Assembly: GCF_013408565.1 (NCBI RefSeq)
Contig: NZ_JACBZX010000001.1
Span: 1,984,001 to 2,048,000 of the forward strand
Direction: 5' to 3'
DNA: 64,000 bases
DNA from: Janibacter alkaliphilus
GTDB lineage: Bacteria > Actinomycetota > Actinomycetes > Actinomycetales > Dermatophilaceae
Shown: positions 47,701 through 55,610 of the stretch, piece by piece
How the letters are laid out: each line of letters begins with the position of its first letter
How positions within the stretch are numbered: the stretch's first letter is position 1
Program-made: the position numbers and the translations under genes
Notes under the pieces: generated by a model
What the model was told of the DNA's origin: nothing
Database searches by the model: none
Seen by the model: the letters and a program-made list of their open reading frames with translations, nothing else

Positions 47701-48927
47701 TGCACCGACGAGCGTGACCTGCAGCTCGTGCGGGGAGTGCAGGGTGAGGAGCTGCCCGAGCGCCGCACGGGCCAGACCGGCCCTGTCCGGTCCGGTCACC
47801 CCGGTCACCCGTGCCGCCGCCAGATCGAGGGTGACCGGGGCGTGGACCAGCGGCGGCCGCAGCCGCCTCCCGGCGCTGCCGTCCTGCACGACGACCGTCG
47901 AGGCGACCTCCCCGAGACCCAGCCGCACCGGCAGCTCCGCGGTGCTGGCCAGGCGACGCTCCCACAGCCGATCGTTCTCCCCGGCCGCCGCGGCGAGCAC
48001 GGTCACCGGGTCGGGGTGCCGGACGAGCCGGGCGCTGCGCTCCAGGGCGAGCGCCGAGCGCAGCCGGGAGGTGGCCCGCTCTGTCTCCGCCGACCAGGTG
48101 GCCAGGTCGTCGTGGTGCTCGCGCCGTGAGGTGGAGCGGTCCCCGACGACCGAGCCGAGCAGCATGACCGGCGAGAGCAGCCCGAAGAGCAGCATCCGCG
48201 GACCGAAGAAGGCGGCCAGCAGCAGCGCGAAGGGCAACGGCGCCGCGAGCATCACCCACGGCAGACGTCGCCGCCGCGGTGGCGACGGTCGGGCGGGGTA
48301 CTCGACGTGCACCTCCTCGTCGTCGTCCAGCACGACCGGGCGCGGGCTGACCAGGAGCGTGCCCTCGCCGGTCGGCCGACGACGGACGAGGCGTCGTGGG
48401 GTCGGCAGGAGCACCAGGGTGCTGCTCCCTAGCCGCCACTCCTGGCCCACCTTCAGCGTGGTGCTGCCGGTGAGCCGCGCCCCGGCGATCCGCGAGCTGT
48501 TGGTGGCCCCGAGCTCGTGCACCCGGACCCCGTCGCGGTCGACGAGCACCTCGGCGTGGGTTCGCGAGACCCCGTCGTCGCCGAGGGCGAGGTCGCAGAC
48601 GGGCGAGCGTCCGACCCGGTGCTGGCCGGGCGTGAGCGGCAGGCAGCGGCCGCTGCCCGGACCGGCGACGACGGCCAGCGCCAGCGGCGCCGTCGGCAGG
48701 GACGCCCGGGGTGGTCCGCCGTCGAGCACCAGCACGGCGCCGTCCAGCAGCGGTGGGTCGCCGACCGGGTTCGACGGGTCCAGCCGCTCTCCGCCGACCC
48801 GGAGCCGGGCCGTGCCCGCGCCGAGCGCGTCGGCGAGGTCGGCGACCGTGTGACCGGGGGAGGCCCGGGCCTCGACGGTGCGGGCGGGCGCGTCCGGGCG
48901 CGCCAGCACGGTGAGTCGAAGGATCAT
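44776..48927 (-). CDS. eccC: FtsK/SpoIIIE-type ATPase with FHA domain (EccC/EssC-like)
   Basis: 1383 residues. Order: ubiquitin-like/basic start (1-75), FHA domain (about 85-185, GQHRVGRSPVCDLAL and GVSRTHAEVLV), two transmembrane segments (about 224-262), then three ATPase modules. Module 1 is intact: GTTGSGKSELLQ with K633 and Walker B LLIVIDEF. Modules 2 and 3 have Arg for the Walker A Lys (GAPGSGRTT, R942; GPSRSGRST, R1226). FHA plus membrane pair resembles firmicute EssC. No EccB/D/E or mycosin gene is nearby. Confidence 0.85.
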   Translation of the reverse strand: MILRLTVLARPDAPARTVEARASPGHTVADLADALGAGTARLRVGGERLDPSNPVGDPPLLDGAVLVLDGGPPRASLPTAPLALAVVAGPGSGRCLPLTPGQHRVGRSPVCDLALGDDGVSRTHAEVLVDRDGVRVHELGATNSSRIAGARLTGSTTLKVGQEWRLGSSTLVLLPTPRRLVRRRPTGEGTLLVSPRPVVLDDDEEVHVEYPARPSPPRRRRLPWVMLAAPLPFALLLAAFFGPRMLLFGLLSPVMLLGSVVGDRSTSRREHHDDLATWSAETERATSRLRSALALERSARLVRHPDPVTVLAAAAGENDRLWERRLASTAELPVRLGLGEVASTVVVQDGSAGRRLRPPLVHAPVTLDLAAARVTGVTGPDRAGLARAALGQLLTLHSPHELQVTLVGAPGCWWTPFAQVPHVRSRVDVPASARSARHAEAEPVLAALARLVSEAAERRDDAANLPIHLLVVDEPARLRSSAALQHVLADGGSHGVLVLLTADAPSDLPHETRALVRTDDGSGRLTGSEVATTRTWPPDTVTHGWAERVGAALVPLRDATPAPGRADLPASARLLDLLDLDPLDPAQVRRRWAASRPGSLAVPIGIGHDGPAVLDLVTDGPHALLAGTTGSGKSELLQSWVASLAVHRSPEQVSLVLVDYKGGAAFAACADLPHTVGVLTDLEPHQAQRALTSLDAELLRRERLLAAAGAPDLERYTGATALPRLLIVIDEFRMLAEHQPDVLARLIRIAAVGRSLGVHLVLATQRPGGIVGPDIRANVNLRLSLRVRDKVDSDDVLGSGEAAAIPDDLPGRLLVGQGSGPPVAVQTARIGGRAETGDRPPLVVRDVGRPWPEPPAAAVVGPSDLDRLVPTLRAAAREAGLPEPHRPWVPPLPERLEAGALPEDVGAVFALLDVPEEQTRRPLAWTPGSGHWMVVGAPGSGRTTALRGIVAATSRLGDQAPQVHLVGDGSAALQGLADLPQVGSVIDVADRPTLRRLLTRLRAEVAQRQERLRAAGHADLASWPVDDPARPPHLLLGIDGWARIVARGDPGDLEDLGQEIEALVRDGGGAGLRLVVTGGRELLSGRITSLISTRLALHLPDRGDAALAGIPAGVLPERPVPGRGVALPGGHAAQVGIVDDLSAAEGVAEAPWVVAPLPTLVRPADVGRAGEPGRHEGLKRPDDDGCPEDGAGLVLGVGGPLAEPLAWSPADDSRRFLVAGPSRSGRSTAACRLASALAGLGHPTVLVAAGAVPDGPYRHLTAEDHETLLSLRQAHPDLAVVVDDADRLEGIDIEGVLREITRRVDRDHGVVVATSSTMSASSQLRGLVADVGRGRCGVLLQPAERRDGDALGVRVPPLDRVPGRGYLVRGGRAEEIQLVQADA

Positions 48928-49093
48928 GCGGGCGACCGTAGGTCGGGTCGGGGTCGCGGCGTCGTCGGTTGTCCACAGGCCCCCTTCTGGATCGGGCAGG
49001 ACCCGGCCGGAGGGATACCCCGCCCCGCTCTGGGCCTGGTACGCCGGGGGGTAGGCCTGTGGATTCTCGAGATGCGAGGTCGGCAGAAATCGC

Positions 49094-49099
49094 TAGCGT
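49094..49099 (+). promoter_or_regulatory. -10 element of the tad operon
   Basis: TAGCGT lies in the eccC/tadA divergent spacer. A start near 49106 would give a 60-nt leader with AAGGGGG before the tadA ATG. Confidence 0.4.
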
Positions 49100-49164
49100 C
49101 GTGGCCACGAGGACGCCGACAGGGGAGCAGGAGGCGTCGTCGCTCCGCCGAAGGGGGCACCGCC

Positions 49165-50397
49165 ATGACGACTGCCGTGGAGACGGTCGAGGTCGAGGTT
49201 CGCGAGCTCATCCGCCGCTCGGGGCTGGACCCTGCCCGGGACACCCACGAGGTGGCCGAGCTGGTGCGCGCGGCCGTCTCCGACTACGACGAGCGCAGCC
49301 TGCACGGCAGCATGCCGCTGCTCGGCGACGTCGACGCCGCGGTGAAGTCGGTGCTCGACGTCGTCGCCGGCTTCGGCCCGCTGCAGCCCTACTTCGACGA
49401 CCCGAGCGTCGAGGAGATCTGGATCAACGCACCCAGCCAGGTCTTCGTCGCCCGGCACGGGGTGGCCGAGCTGACCAGCACGGTGCTCACCGCCGACGGG
49501 GTGCGTGACCTCGTCGAGCGGATGCTCAAGACCTCCGGCCGCCGGGTGGACCTGTCCTCGCCCTTCGTCGACGCGGTGCTGCCCGACGGCAGCCGGCTGC
49601 ACGTGGTCATCCCGGACATCACCCGGGAGCACTGGGTGGTCAACATCCGCAAGTTCGTCGTGCGGGCGAACCACCTCGACGACCTCGTGCGGATGGGCAC
49701 CCTGACCCAGCAGGCGTCGACCTTCCTGCAGGCCGCGGTGGCCTCCGGGCTCAACGTCCTCGTCGCCGGCGGCACCCAGGCGGGCAAGACGACCTTCCTC
49801 AACTGCCTCGCCTCGGCCATCCCGGGTCGCGAGCGGGTGGTGACCTGCGAGGAGGTCTTCGAGCTCAAGCTGCCGCTGCGCGACGTCGCGGCGATGCAGT
49901 GCCGCCAGCCCAGCCTCGAGGGCACCGGCGAGGTACCGCTGAGACGCCTGGTGAAGGAGGCGCTGCGGATGCGGCCCTCGCGGATCATCGTCGGCGAGGT
50001 GCGGCAGGCGGAGAGCCTCGACCTGCTCATCGCCCTGAACTCCGGCCTGCCCGGGATGGCCACGCTGCACGCCAACTCCGCCCGGGAGGCGGTGACGAAG
50101 ATGTGCACCCTGCCGCTTCTCGCCGGCGAGAACGTCGGCTCTCGCTTCGTCGTGCCCACGGTGGCCAGCTCGATCGACCTCGTCGTGCACGTCGCGCTCG
50201 AGGCCGACGGCACCCGCCGGGTGCGGGAGATCGCCGCCCTGCCCGGCCGGGTGGAGAACGAGATCGTCGAGATCGCCGATCTCTTCAGCCAGCGCGACGG
50301 GCAGCTGGCGCGTGGCGACGGCTTCCCGCCGCACGACGACCGGTTCGTCCGGCACGGCTACGACCTGGCCACGCTGCTCGCCCCGGAGCCACGATGA
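49165..50397 (+). CDS. tadA: Tad/type IV pilus secretion ATPase TadA (CpaF)
   Basis: 410 residues, GspE/VirB11 superfamily. The N-terminal domain contains FGPLQPYFDDPSVEEIWIN. The Walker A GGTQAGKTTFLN has K208, followed by the Asp box (CEEVFELKL), the Walker B region RIIVGEVRQAE and the His box ATLHANS. It powers Flp pilus assembly. ATG 49165 with AAGGGGG upstream. tadB, tadC and the pilin genes follow with 4-nt overlaps. Confidence 0.92.
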   Translation: MTTAVETVEVEVRELIRRSGLDPARDTHEVAELVRAAVSDYDERSLHGSMPLLGDVDAAVKSVLDVVAGFGPLQPYFDDPSVEEIWINAPSQVFVARHGVAELTSTVLTADGVRDLVERMLKTSGRRVDLSSPFVDAVLPDGSRLHVVIPDITREHWVVNIRKFVVRANHLDDLVRMGTLTQQASTFLQAAVASGLNVLVAGGTQAGKTTFLNCLASAIPGRERVVTCEEVFELKLPLRDVAAMQCRQPSLEGTGEVPLRRLVKEALRMRPSRIIVGEVRQAESLDLLIALNSGLPGMATLHANSAREAVTKMCTLPLLAGENVGSRFVVPTVASSIDLVVHVALEADGTRRVREIAALPGRVENEIVEIADLFSQRDGQLARGDGFPPHDDRFVRHGYDLATLLAPEPR

Positions 50398-51263
50398 GCG
50401 GGGTGCTGGCCGGCCTGCTGCTGGGTCTCGGGCTCTTCTGCATCTGGTGGTCCACGTGGCCGCGGGAGGCGCAGCCCGCCCGTGCGCCACGCGAGCACCG
50501 GATCATCGAGCGCCTCGCCGACGACCTGGCGCAGGCCGGGTACCGGGGGATCGGACCGGTGACCCTGCTGGGTACGTGCGTGCTCACCTTCGCGCTCGTC
50601 CTGCTCTTCGTCACCGCGATGACCCGGGTGCCGGCGATCGCGCTGTGCTTCGCCGCGATGGCCGGCTGGCTGCCGGTGCTCGTCGTGCGGGTGCGGGCCC
50701 GCTCCCGCCGCGCCCAGCTGCGCGAGCTGTGGCCGGACGCGGTGGACAACGTCACCTCCGCCGTCCGAGCCGGGATGGCCCTGCCCGAGGCGCTGGCCCA
50801 GCTGTCGGTGCGTGGCCCGGTCGAGCTGCGGCCGGCCTTCGCCTCCTTCGCCGAGGACTACCGCACCACCGGACGCTTCAACGACTGCCTCGACCGGCTC
50901 AAGGCCCGGCTGGCCGACCCGGTCGGTGACCGGCTGGTCGAGTCGCTGCGGATCGCCCGCGAGGTCGGCGGCAGCGACCTGGGTTCGCTGCTGCGCACCC
51001 TGAGCACCTTCCTGCGCGAGGACGCGCGCACCCGCAGCGAGCTGGAGACCCGCCAGTCCTGGACGGTCAACGCCGCCCGTCTGGCCGTGGCCGCGCCGTG
51101 GATCGTCCTCGCGCTGCTGTGCACCCGCCCGGAGTCGGTGCGCGCCTACGACACCGCTCAGGGCGCGGTGGTGCTGCTCGTCGGTGCCGGGGTCACCGTG
51201 CTCGCCTACCGGCTGATGGTGCGCATCGGGCGCCTGCCGGACGAGGACAGGGTGCTGCGATGA
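50394..51263 (+). CDS. tadB: Tad pilus inner-membrane platform protein TadB
   Basis: 289 residues. N-terminal transmembrane segment, a pair near 50-90, a T2SSF-type cytoplasmic helical domain (about 115-225, with LPEALAQLSVRGPVELR) and C-terminal membrane helices. TadB forms the membrane platform with TadC. ATGA overlaps on both sides. Confidence 0.85.
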   Translation: MSGVLAGLLLGLGLFCIWWSTWPREAQPARAPREHRIIERLADDLAQAGYRGIGPVTLLGTCVLTFALVLLFVTAMTRVPAIALCFAAMAGWLPVLVVRVRARSRRAQLRELWPDAVDNVTSAVRAGMALPEALAQLSVRGPVELRPAFASFAEDYRTTGRFNDCLDRLKARLADPVGDRLVESLRIAREVGGSDLGSLLRTLSTFLREDARTRSELETRQSWTVNAARLAVAAPWIVLALLCTRPESVRAYDTAQGAVVLLVGAGVTVLAYRLMVRIGRLPDEDRVLR

Positions 51264-52213
51264 CCGAGCTGGTGCACGGGCTGGGGCCGTGGCGCAGCGG
51301 GGCCCTGGTGGGGCTCGCGCTCGCCCTGGGCGTGGCTCTTGTGCTGCGCCGGCTGCCGCACCGTCGTCGAGCCACCCTCGACGACCGGCTCGAGCCGTAC
51401 CTGCGCGACACCCCGCGCCCCTCGCGGCTGCTCACCGAGCCGCAGGTCTCGCTCGCCGCGGTCATCCCGACCGTGCTGCGTCCGGTGGTCAGCGACCTCG
51501 CCGGCTGGATCGAGCGGCTCCTCGGCGGCAGCAGCTCGGTGCGCCGACGGCTGCTGCGCGCCGGCCGGGAGCCGCAGGTGGAGCAGCTGCGGGCCGAGCA
51601 GGTCGTCTACGGCTTCGCCGGGGCGCTGCTCGGCGGCCTGCTGGGCGCGGTGATGGTCACCGGCCGTGGCCGCAGCCCGGTCTTCGTGCTCGTCCTCGTG
51701 CTCATCGGCTTCGCCGTCGGCGTGGTGCTGCGCGACACGCTGCTCACCCGTCAGGCCGAGCGCCGCGAGGCCCGGATGCTCACCGAGTTCCCCACCGTCG
51801 CCGAGCTGCTGGCGCTGGCCGTCGGTGCCGGCGAAGGTGCGGTCGGCGCCCTGGAGAGAGTCGTGCGCCTCTCCCACGGCGAGCTGTCCGAGGAGCTCGG
51901 CCGGTGCCTGGCCGACGCCCGCGCCGGCGCCAACCTGCCCACCGCTCTGGCCGGTCTGGCCGAGCGCACCGGGCTGGTCAGCCTGGCCCGGTTCGTCGAC
52001 GGGATCATCATCGCCGTCGAGCGCGGGACCCCGCTGGCCGAGGTGCTGCGCGCCCAGGCGCAGGACGTGCGCGAAGAGGGGCGGCGCCAGCTCATGGAGG
52101 CCGGCGGCAAGAAGGAGATCGCGATGATGGTCCCGGTCGTCTTCCTCGTGCTCCCGGTGACCATCCTCTTCGCCCTCTACCCGGGCCTGGGCTTCTTCCA
52201 GCTGCAGATGTGA
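51260..52213 (+). CDS. tadC: Tad pilus inner-membrane platform protein TadC
   Basis: 317 residues. Membrane helices near 13-30, 110-160 and at the C-terminus, flanking a T2SSF domain with LTEFPTVAELLALAVGAGEG and the family-typical KKEIAMMVPVVFLVLPVTI end. Partner of TadB in the pilus motor. Followed by 98 bp with CCAGGAGAGACC before the pilin gene. Confidence 0.85.
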   Translation: MTELVHGLGPWRSGALVGLALALGVALVLRRLPHRRRATLDDRLEPYLRDTPRPSRLLTEPQVSLAAVIPTVLRPVVSDLAGWIERLLGGSSSVRRRLLRAGREPQVEQLRAEQVVYGFAGALLGGLLGAVMVTGRGRSPVFVLVLVLIGFAVGVVLRDTLLTRQAERREARMLTEFPTVAELLALAVGAGEGAVGALERVVRLSHGELSEELGRCLADARAGANLPTALAGLAERTGLVSLARFVDGIIIAVERGTPLAEVLRAQAQDVREEGRRQLMEAGGKKEIAMMVPVVFLVLPVTILFALYPGLGFFQLQM

Positions 52214-52311
52214 GCTGACGACGTGACCCCTGCGCGCCCCTGGCCCCCGACCCCGCCCACCACCGACCAACCACCGACCGAGTCCACGAGAAGAGCACAC
52301 CAGGAGAGACC

Positions 52312-52533
52312 ATGACCGACCGACTCCTCGTCGCCCACACCCGCGCCACCGCGGCCCTGCACCGCGCCGCCGAGCGCAGCCGGGACGAACGCGGTGACGT
52401 GCCCGGATGGGTCCTCATCACGCTGATGACCGCCGCCCTGGTCACCGGGATCTGGGCGATCGCCGGCGAGCAGCTCAAGGGCATGTTCGAAGAGGCCATC
52501 AACGGCGTCACCGGGCCTGACGACGTCCGGTGA
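52312..52533 (+). CDS. Flp/Fap-type small pilin-like protein
   Basis: 73 residues: basic/charged N-terminus ending in RDERGDVPGW, then one hydrophobic helix (VLITLMTAALVTGIWAIAG) and a short tail. Position between tadC and the TadE-like genes, and an acidic G-x-x-processing-like site before the hydrophobic helix, fit a pilin subunit, though the classic G/xxxxEY motif is not clear. A strong AGGAGAG precedes the ATG. GTGA coupling to the next gene. Confidence 0.7.
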   Translation: MTDRLLVAHTRATAALHRAAERSRDERGDVPGWVLITLMTAALVTGIWAIAGEQLKGMFEEAINGVTGPDDVR

Positions 52534-52922
52534 CCCGGCGCCGCCTGGCTGACGACTCCGGCGCCGCGGTCGCCGAGTTCGTCATGACCTCCACCCTCGT
52601 GGTGCTGGTCTTCATGGCCGTCGTCCAGCTGGGCCTCGCGCTGCACGTGCGCAACACGCTCATCTCGTGCGCCTCCGAGGGCGCCCGCTACGGCGCCCGC
52701 CAGGGGTCCTCGCCGGAGGAGGGCGCGCAGCGCACCCGTGACCTCATCGGGCGCTCGCTGTCGGAGTCCTACGCCCAGGACGTGCGCGCCGAGGTGCAGA
52801 CCACCGAGGACGGGGTCGACGTGGTCGTCGTCTCCGTCGAGGCGCCGTTGCCGGTCGTCGGACCCATCGGTCCCAGTGACGGGCTGGACGTGCGCGGGCG
52901 CGCCTTCTCGGAGGTGCAGTGA
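52530..52922 (+). CDS. TadE-like minor pilin
   Basis: 130 residues. The TadE-type N-terminus DSGAAVAEFVMTSTLVVLVF has the conserved Glu before a single transmembrane helix. RNTLISCASEGARYGA follows, as in the TadE family. GTG start overlaps the pilin gene. Expected to sit in the membrane as a pseudopilin needed for pilus assembly. Confidence 0.82.
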   Translation: MTRRRLADDSGAAVAEFVMTSTLVVLVFMAVVQLGLALHVRNTLISCASEGARYGARQGSSPEEGAQRTRDLIGRSLSESYAQDVRAEVQTTEDGVDVVVVSVEAPLPVVGPIGPSDGLDVRGRAFSEVQ

Positions 52923-52923
52923 G

Positions 52924-53391
52924 ATGACGCGGTGCAGTGACATGGCACGGTCCCTGGGACGTCGGCTGGCGGCAGAGGACGGATCCGCGGTCATCGAGCT
53001 CACCTGGCTGGGCATCCTGCTGCTGGTGCCGCTGATCTACCTCGTGCTCATGATCGCTCGGCTGCAGGCCGGCTCCTACGCGGTGGCTCAGGCGTCCCGG
53101 GAGGCCGGCCGCGCCTACATCACGGCGCCGGAGGCAGGCAGCGCCGAACCCCGGGCGCAGGCCGCGGCCGCGATCGCCTTCGCCGACCAGGGGTTCGCCG
53201 ACGAGGGGCGTCTGGAGGTCTCCTGCTCGGCCGCGCCCTGCTTCACCCCCGAGGGCGAGGTGACCACGACCGCCGAGGTCGACGTGCCGCTGCCGCTCGT
53301 GCCGGAGGTGGCCCGGGACGTCGTGCCCCTGGAGGTGCCGGTGAGCGCCACCCAGGTCTCGACCGTGCCGCGCTACGAGGCGCCGCGATGA
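52924..53391 (+). CDS. TadE-like/pilus-assembly protein, second copy
   Basis: 155 residues from ATG 52924 (ATG 52942 possible). EDGSAVIELTWLGILLLVPL is the TadE-type Glu-helix start and QASREAGRAYITA follows the helix. The rest is an extracellular region with a Cys pair (SCSAAPC). Starts 2 nt after the preceding stop and overlaps the next gene. Confidence 0.75.
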   Translation: MTRCSDMARSLGRRLAAEDGSAVIELTWLGILLLVPLIYLVLMIARLQAGSYAVAQASREAGRAYITAPEAGSAEPRAQAAAAIAFADQGFADEGRLEVSCSAAPCFTPEGEVTTTAEVDVPLPLVPEVARDVVPLEVPVSATQVSTVPRYEAPR

Positions 53392-53876
53392 CCGCCCGGC
53401 CGCGGGTGCCGGTGAGGCCACGGGTGCCGGTGGGCCTGCACGACGACGAGGGCCGGTTGACGGTGCTCGTCGTCGGACTGCTCGTCGTGGCGCTGACCCT
53501 CGTGCTCGGCGGGCTGTCGGTGACCTCGGTGCAGATCTCCCGGATGCGGCTGCTGGACGCCGCCGACGCGGCAGCGCTGGACGCGGTCGACGACAGCACC
53601 GGCCGGATCCATACCGACGGGGTCGGTGCGAGCCTGCCGGTCGACGACGCCACGGTGCAGGCCGCAGCCGCCGACACCCTGGCCGGTCGGGAGCTGCCGC
53701 CGGGGGTGACCAGCTGGCAGGTCGCCCCCGGCACCGGCTCGCCCGACGGGCAGACCGCAGTGGTGCGGATGCGCGGCGAGGCTGACCTGCCGCTGATCGG
53801 GGGGCTGATCCGCGAGCTCGGCGGCTCGGTCACCGTCACCGTCGAGTCTCGCGCGAGGGCAGGCACCACCGGCTGA
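53388..53876 (+). CDS. TadG/Rv3654c-like pilus assembly protein
   Basis: 162 residues. DEGRLTVLVVGLLVVALTLV is a single membrane helix preceded by a D-E-G motif, followed by RMRLLDAADAAALDAVDD, the pattern of the actinobacterial TadE/Rv3654c helicase-adjacent secretory proteins. Last gene of the tad operon. The next 119 bp hold only the promoter of the following gene. Confidence 0.75.
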   Translation: MTARPRVPVRPRVPVGLHDDEGRLTVLVVGLLVVALTLVLGGLSVTSVQISRMRLLDAADAAALDAVDDSTGRIHTDGVGASLPVDDATVQAAAADTLAGRELPPGVTSWQVAPGTGSPDGQTAVVRMRGEADLPLIGGLIRELGGSVTVTVESRARAGTTG

Positions 53877-53995
53877 GCCCGGCCGATCACCGGTGCCACC
53901 GGGCGTGGGGGAGGGCGCCGCGGACCGGGACGTGCCACCATCGACCCGACCGGACCACCTTCGCGGTGCGGTCTCGAAGGCAGGAGAGGACCACC

Positions 53996-55321
53996 GTGGC
54001 GACTGGCGAGCAGCACCCCGACGAGCCGACCCCGGACGCGCCGGCCCCGGCGGCCGACGACGGCCGACCCGGCTCCAGCGCCGCCCCTGAGGGCCGCGCC
54101 GACGAGGCCGCGCTCACCGCGCGGGCCGGCGACACCCTCGTCGTGCAGCGCGCCGACGGCAGCATCCACGAGCCGAACGGCGACGGCGAGCCCACGATGA
54201 CCCTCGCCGAGACGATGCACGCCAGCCGCCACCACGAGCACCCCGGTGACCTCGAGCCCCCGCAGCGGATCGCGCTGCCCCCGGTGATCACCCTGCTGCT
54301 GGGCATCGCCGGCGGTGTCGTCGCCATCGCCGGGATGCGCCAGGTCAGCTCGATCGTCGCCCCGACCTTCCTCGCGGTCACCCTGCTCATCGCCGTCTAC
54401 CCGCTGCACAAGGCGCTGCGCCGGGTCGTCCCCAGCGCCCTGTCCGCGCTGGTCCTGGTGATCCTGCTCTACGGCATCCTCGCCTCGCTGGTCGCCGGGA
54501 TCGCGCTGGCCGCCGCGCAGTTCGCCACCGAGCTGGCCAAGCCGACCTACTCCGACACCTACAGCGACCTCGTCGACGGCGCCATCGACCTGCTCGCCGG
54601 CTTCGGCGTCACCCAGGACCAGATCATCGACGGGCTCAACAGCTTCGACCTCACCAGCCTCAGCGGGGTCGCCTCCAGCGCCGTCGACGCCCTCACCGGC
54701 ACCACCTCGCTGCTGCTCTTCCTGCTGACCGTCATCATCTTCCTGGCGATGGACGCCGGCGGCTTCCCCCGCCGCATCGACGCCATCCACCGCTCCCGAC
54801 CGGACGTCGCCGACGCCCTCGTCGACTTCGGCACCCGGGTGCGCAAGTACTGGATCGTCTCGACGATCTTCGGGATCATCGTCGCGGTCATCGACTACGT
54901 CGCGCTGCTCGCGCTCGGGGTGCCGCTGGCGGCCACCTTCGGCCTGCTCGCCTTCATCACCAACTACATCCCCAACGTCGGCTTCGTCCTCGGGCTCGTC
55001 CCGCCCGCCTTCATCGCCCTCCTCGACGGCGGGCTCAGCACGATGCTGTGGGTCATCGGCATCTACTGCGTCGCCAACTTCGTCATCCAGAGCATCCTGC
55101 AGCCGAAGTTCACCGGCGACGCGGTCGGCATCAACGCCACCACCGCCTTCCTCTCGCTGGTCTTCTGGGCCTTCGTCTTCGGAGCCCTCGGCGCCCTGCT
55201 GGCGATCCCCTTCACCCTGCTCGTGAAGTCGCTGCTCATCGACCGCGACCCGCGCTCGCGCTGGATCAACCAGTTCATCGCCAGCGCCCCCGACGACAGC
55301 TCCAGCGCCCAACCCGTCTGA
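53996..55321 (+). CDS. AI-2E family (TqsA/PerM-like) transporter
   Basis: 441 residues from GTG 53996 with GGAGAGGA upstream. An N-terminal disordered ~80 residues rich in Pro/Ala/Asp is followed by about eight membrane segments. Family patterns are NYIPNVGFVLGLVPPAFIA and the C-terminal LVFWAFVFGALGALLAIPF. Members export small molecules, ions or AI-2. The substrate here is unknown. Confidence 0.85.
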   Translation: MATGEQHPDEPTPDAPAPAADDGRPGSSAAPEGRADEAALTARAGDTLVVQRADGSIHEPNGDGEPTMTLAETMHASRHHEHPGDLEPPQRIALPPVITLLLGIAGGVVAIAGMRQVSSIVAPTFLAVTLLIAVYPLHKALRRVVPSALSALVLVILLYGILASLVAGIALAAAQFATELAKPTYSDTYSDLVDGAIDLLAGFGVTQDQIIDGLNSFDLTSLSGVASSAVDALTGTTSLLLFLLTVIIFLAMDAGGFPRRIDAIHRSRPDVADALVDFGTRVRKYWIVSTIFGIIVAVIDYVALLALGVPLAATFGLLAFITNYIPNVGFVLGLVPPAFIALLDGGLSTMLWVIGIYCVANFVIQSILQPKFTGDAVGINATTAFLSLVFWAFVFGALGALLAIPFTLLVKSLLIDRDPRSRWINQFIASAPDDSSSAQPV

Positions 55322-55339
55322 CAACCCGTCAGACCGGCG

Positions 55340-55373
55340 ACGCCCGGTGCGTGTCGCGTTGGCGGCCGGGCGT
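55340..55373 (+). terminator. Weak hairpin after the AI-2E gene
   Basis: ACGCCCGG and CCGGGCGT are separated by 18 nt, 18 nt after the stop. Short stem, no U-tract. Confidence 0.35.
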
Positions 55374-55382
55374 GACATGGGT

Positions 55383-55388
55383 GACAAT
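55383..55388 (+). promoter_or_regulatory. -10-like element, possible leaderless promoter of a small membrane-protein gene
   Basis: GACAAT is followed by 6 nt and the ATG at 55395. Confidence 0.35.
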
Positions 55389-55394
55389 CGCGCC

Positions 55395-55610
55395 ATGACC
55401 GTCGTCATCCTGGGGCTGCTCGGCTGCCTCCTGCTCTCCGTCATCGTCATGGGCATCGTCGCGATCCCGGCCCGTCGCGAAGGGCGCGGGGTGCTCACCG
55501 AGCGCGGCGAGCGGGTCGTCGTCAAGGTGCGTGAGCGCGCCGACTCGGCCGCCAGCCGGACCAGCAGCGCGGTGACCAGTCGTACCCAGGGTCGCCGCTC
55601 CGCCTCATGA
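55395..55610 (+). CDS. Small single-pass membrane protein
   Basis: 71 residues: one hydrophobic helix (about 2-24) and a basic, Ser/Arg-rich cytoplasmic tail. No known family recognised. The start ATG 55395 is preferred over upstream in-frame GTG 55347 and ATG 55377 because of the -10-like box and hydrophobic start. ATGA overlap couples it to the M13 peptidase gene. Confidence 0.55.
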   Translation: MTVVILGLLGCLLLSVIVMGIVAIPARREGRGVLTERGERVVVKVRERADSAASRTSSAVTSRTQGRRSAS

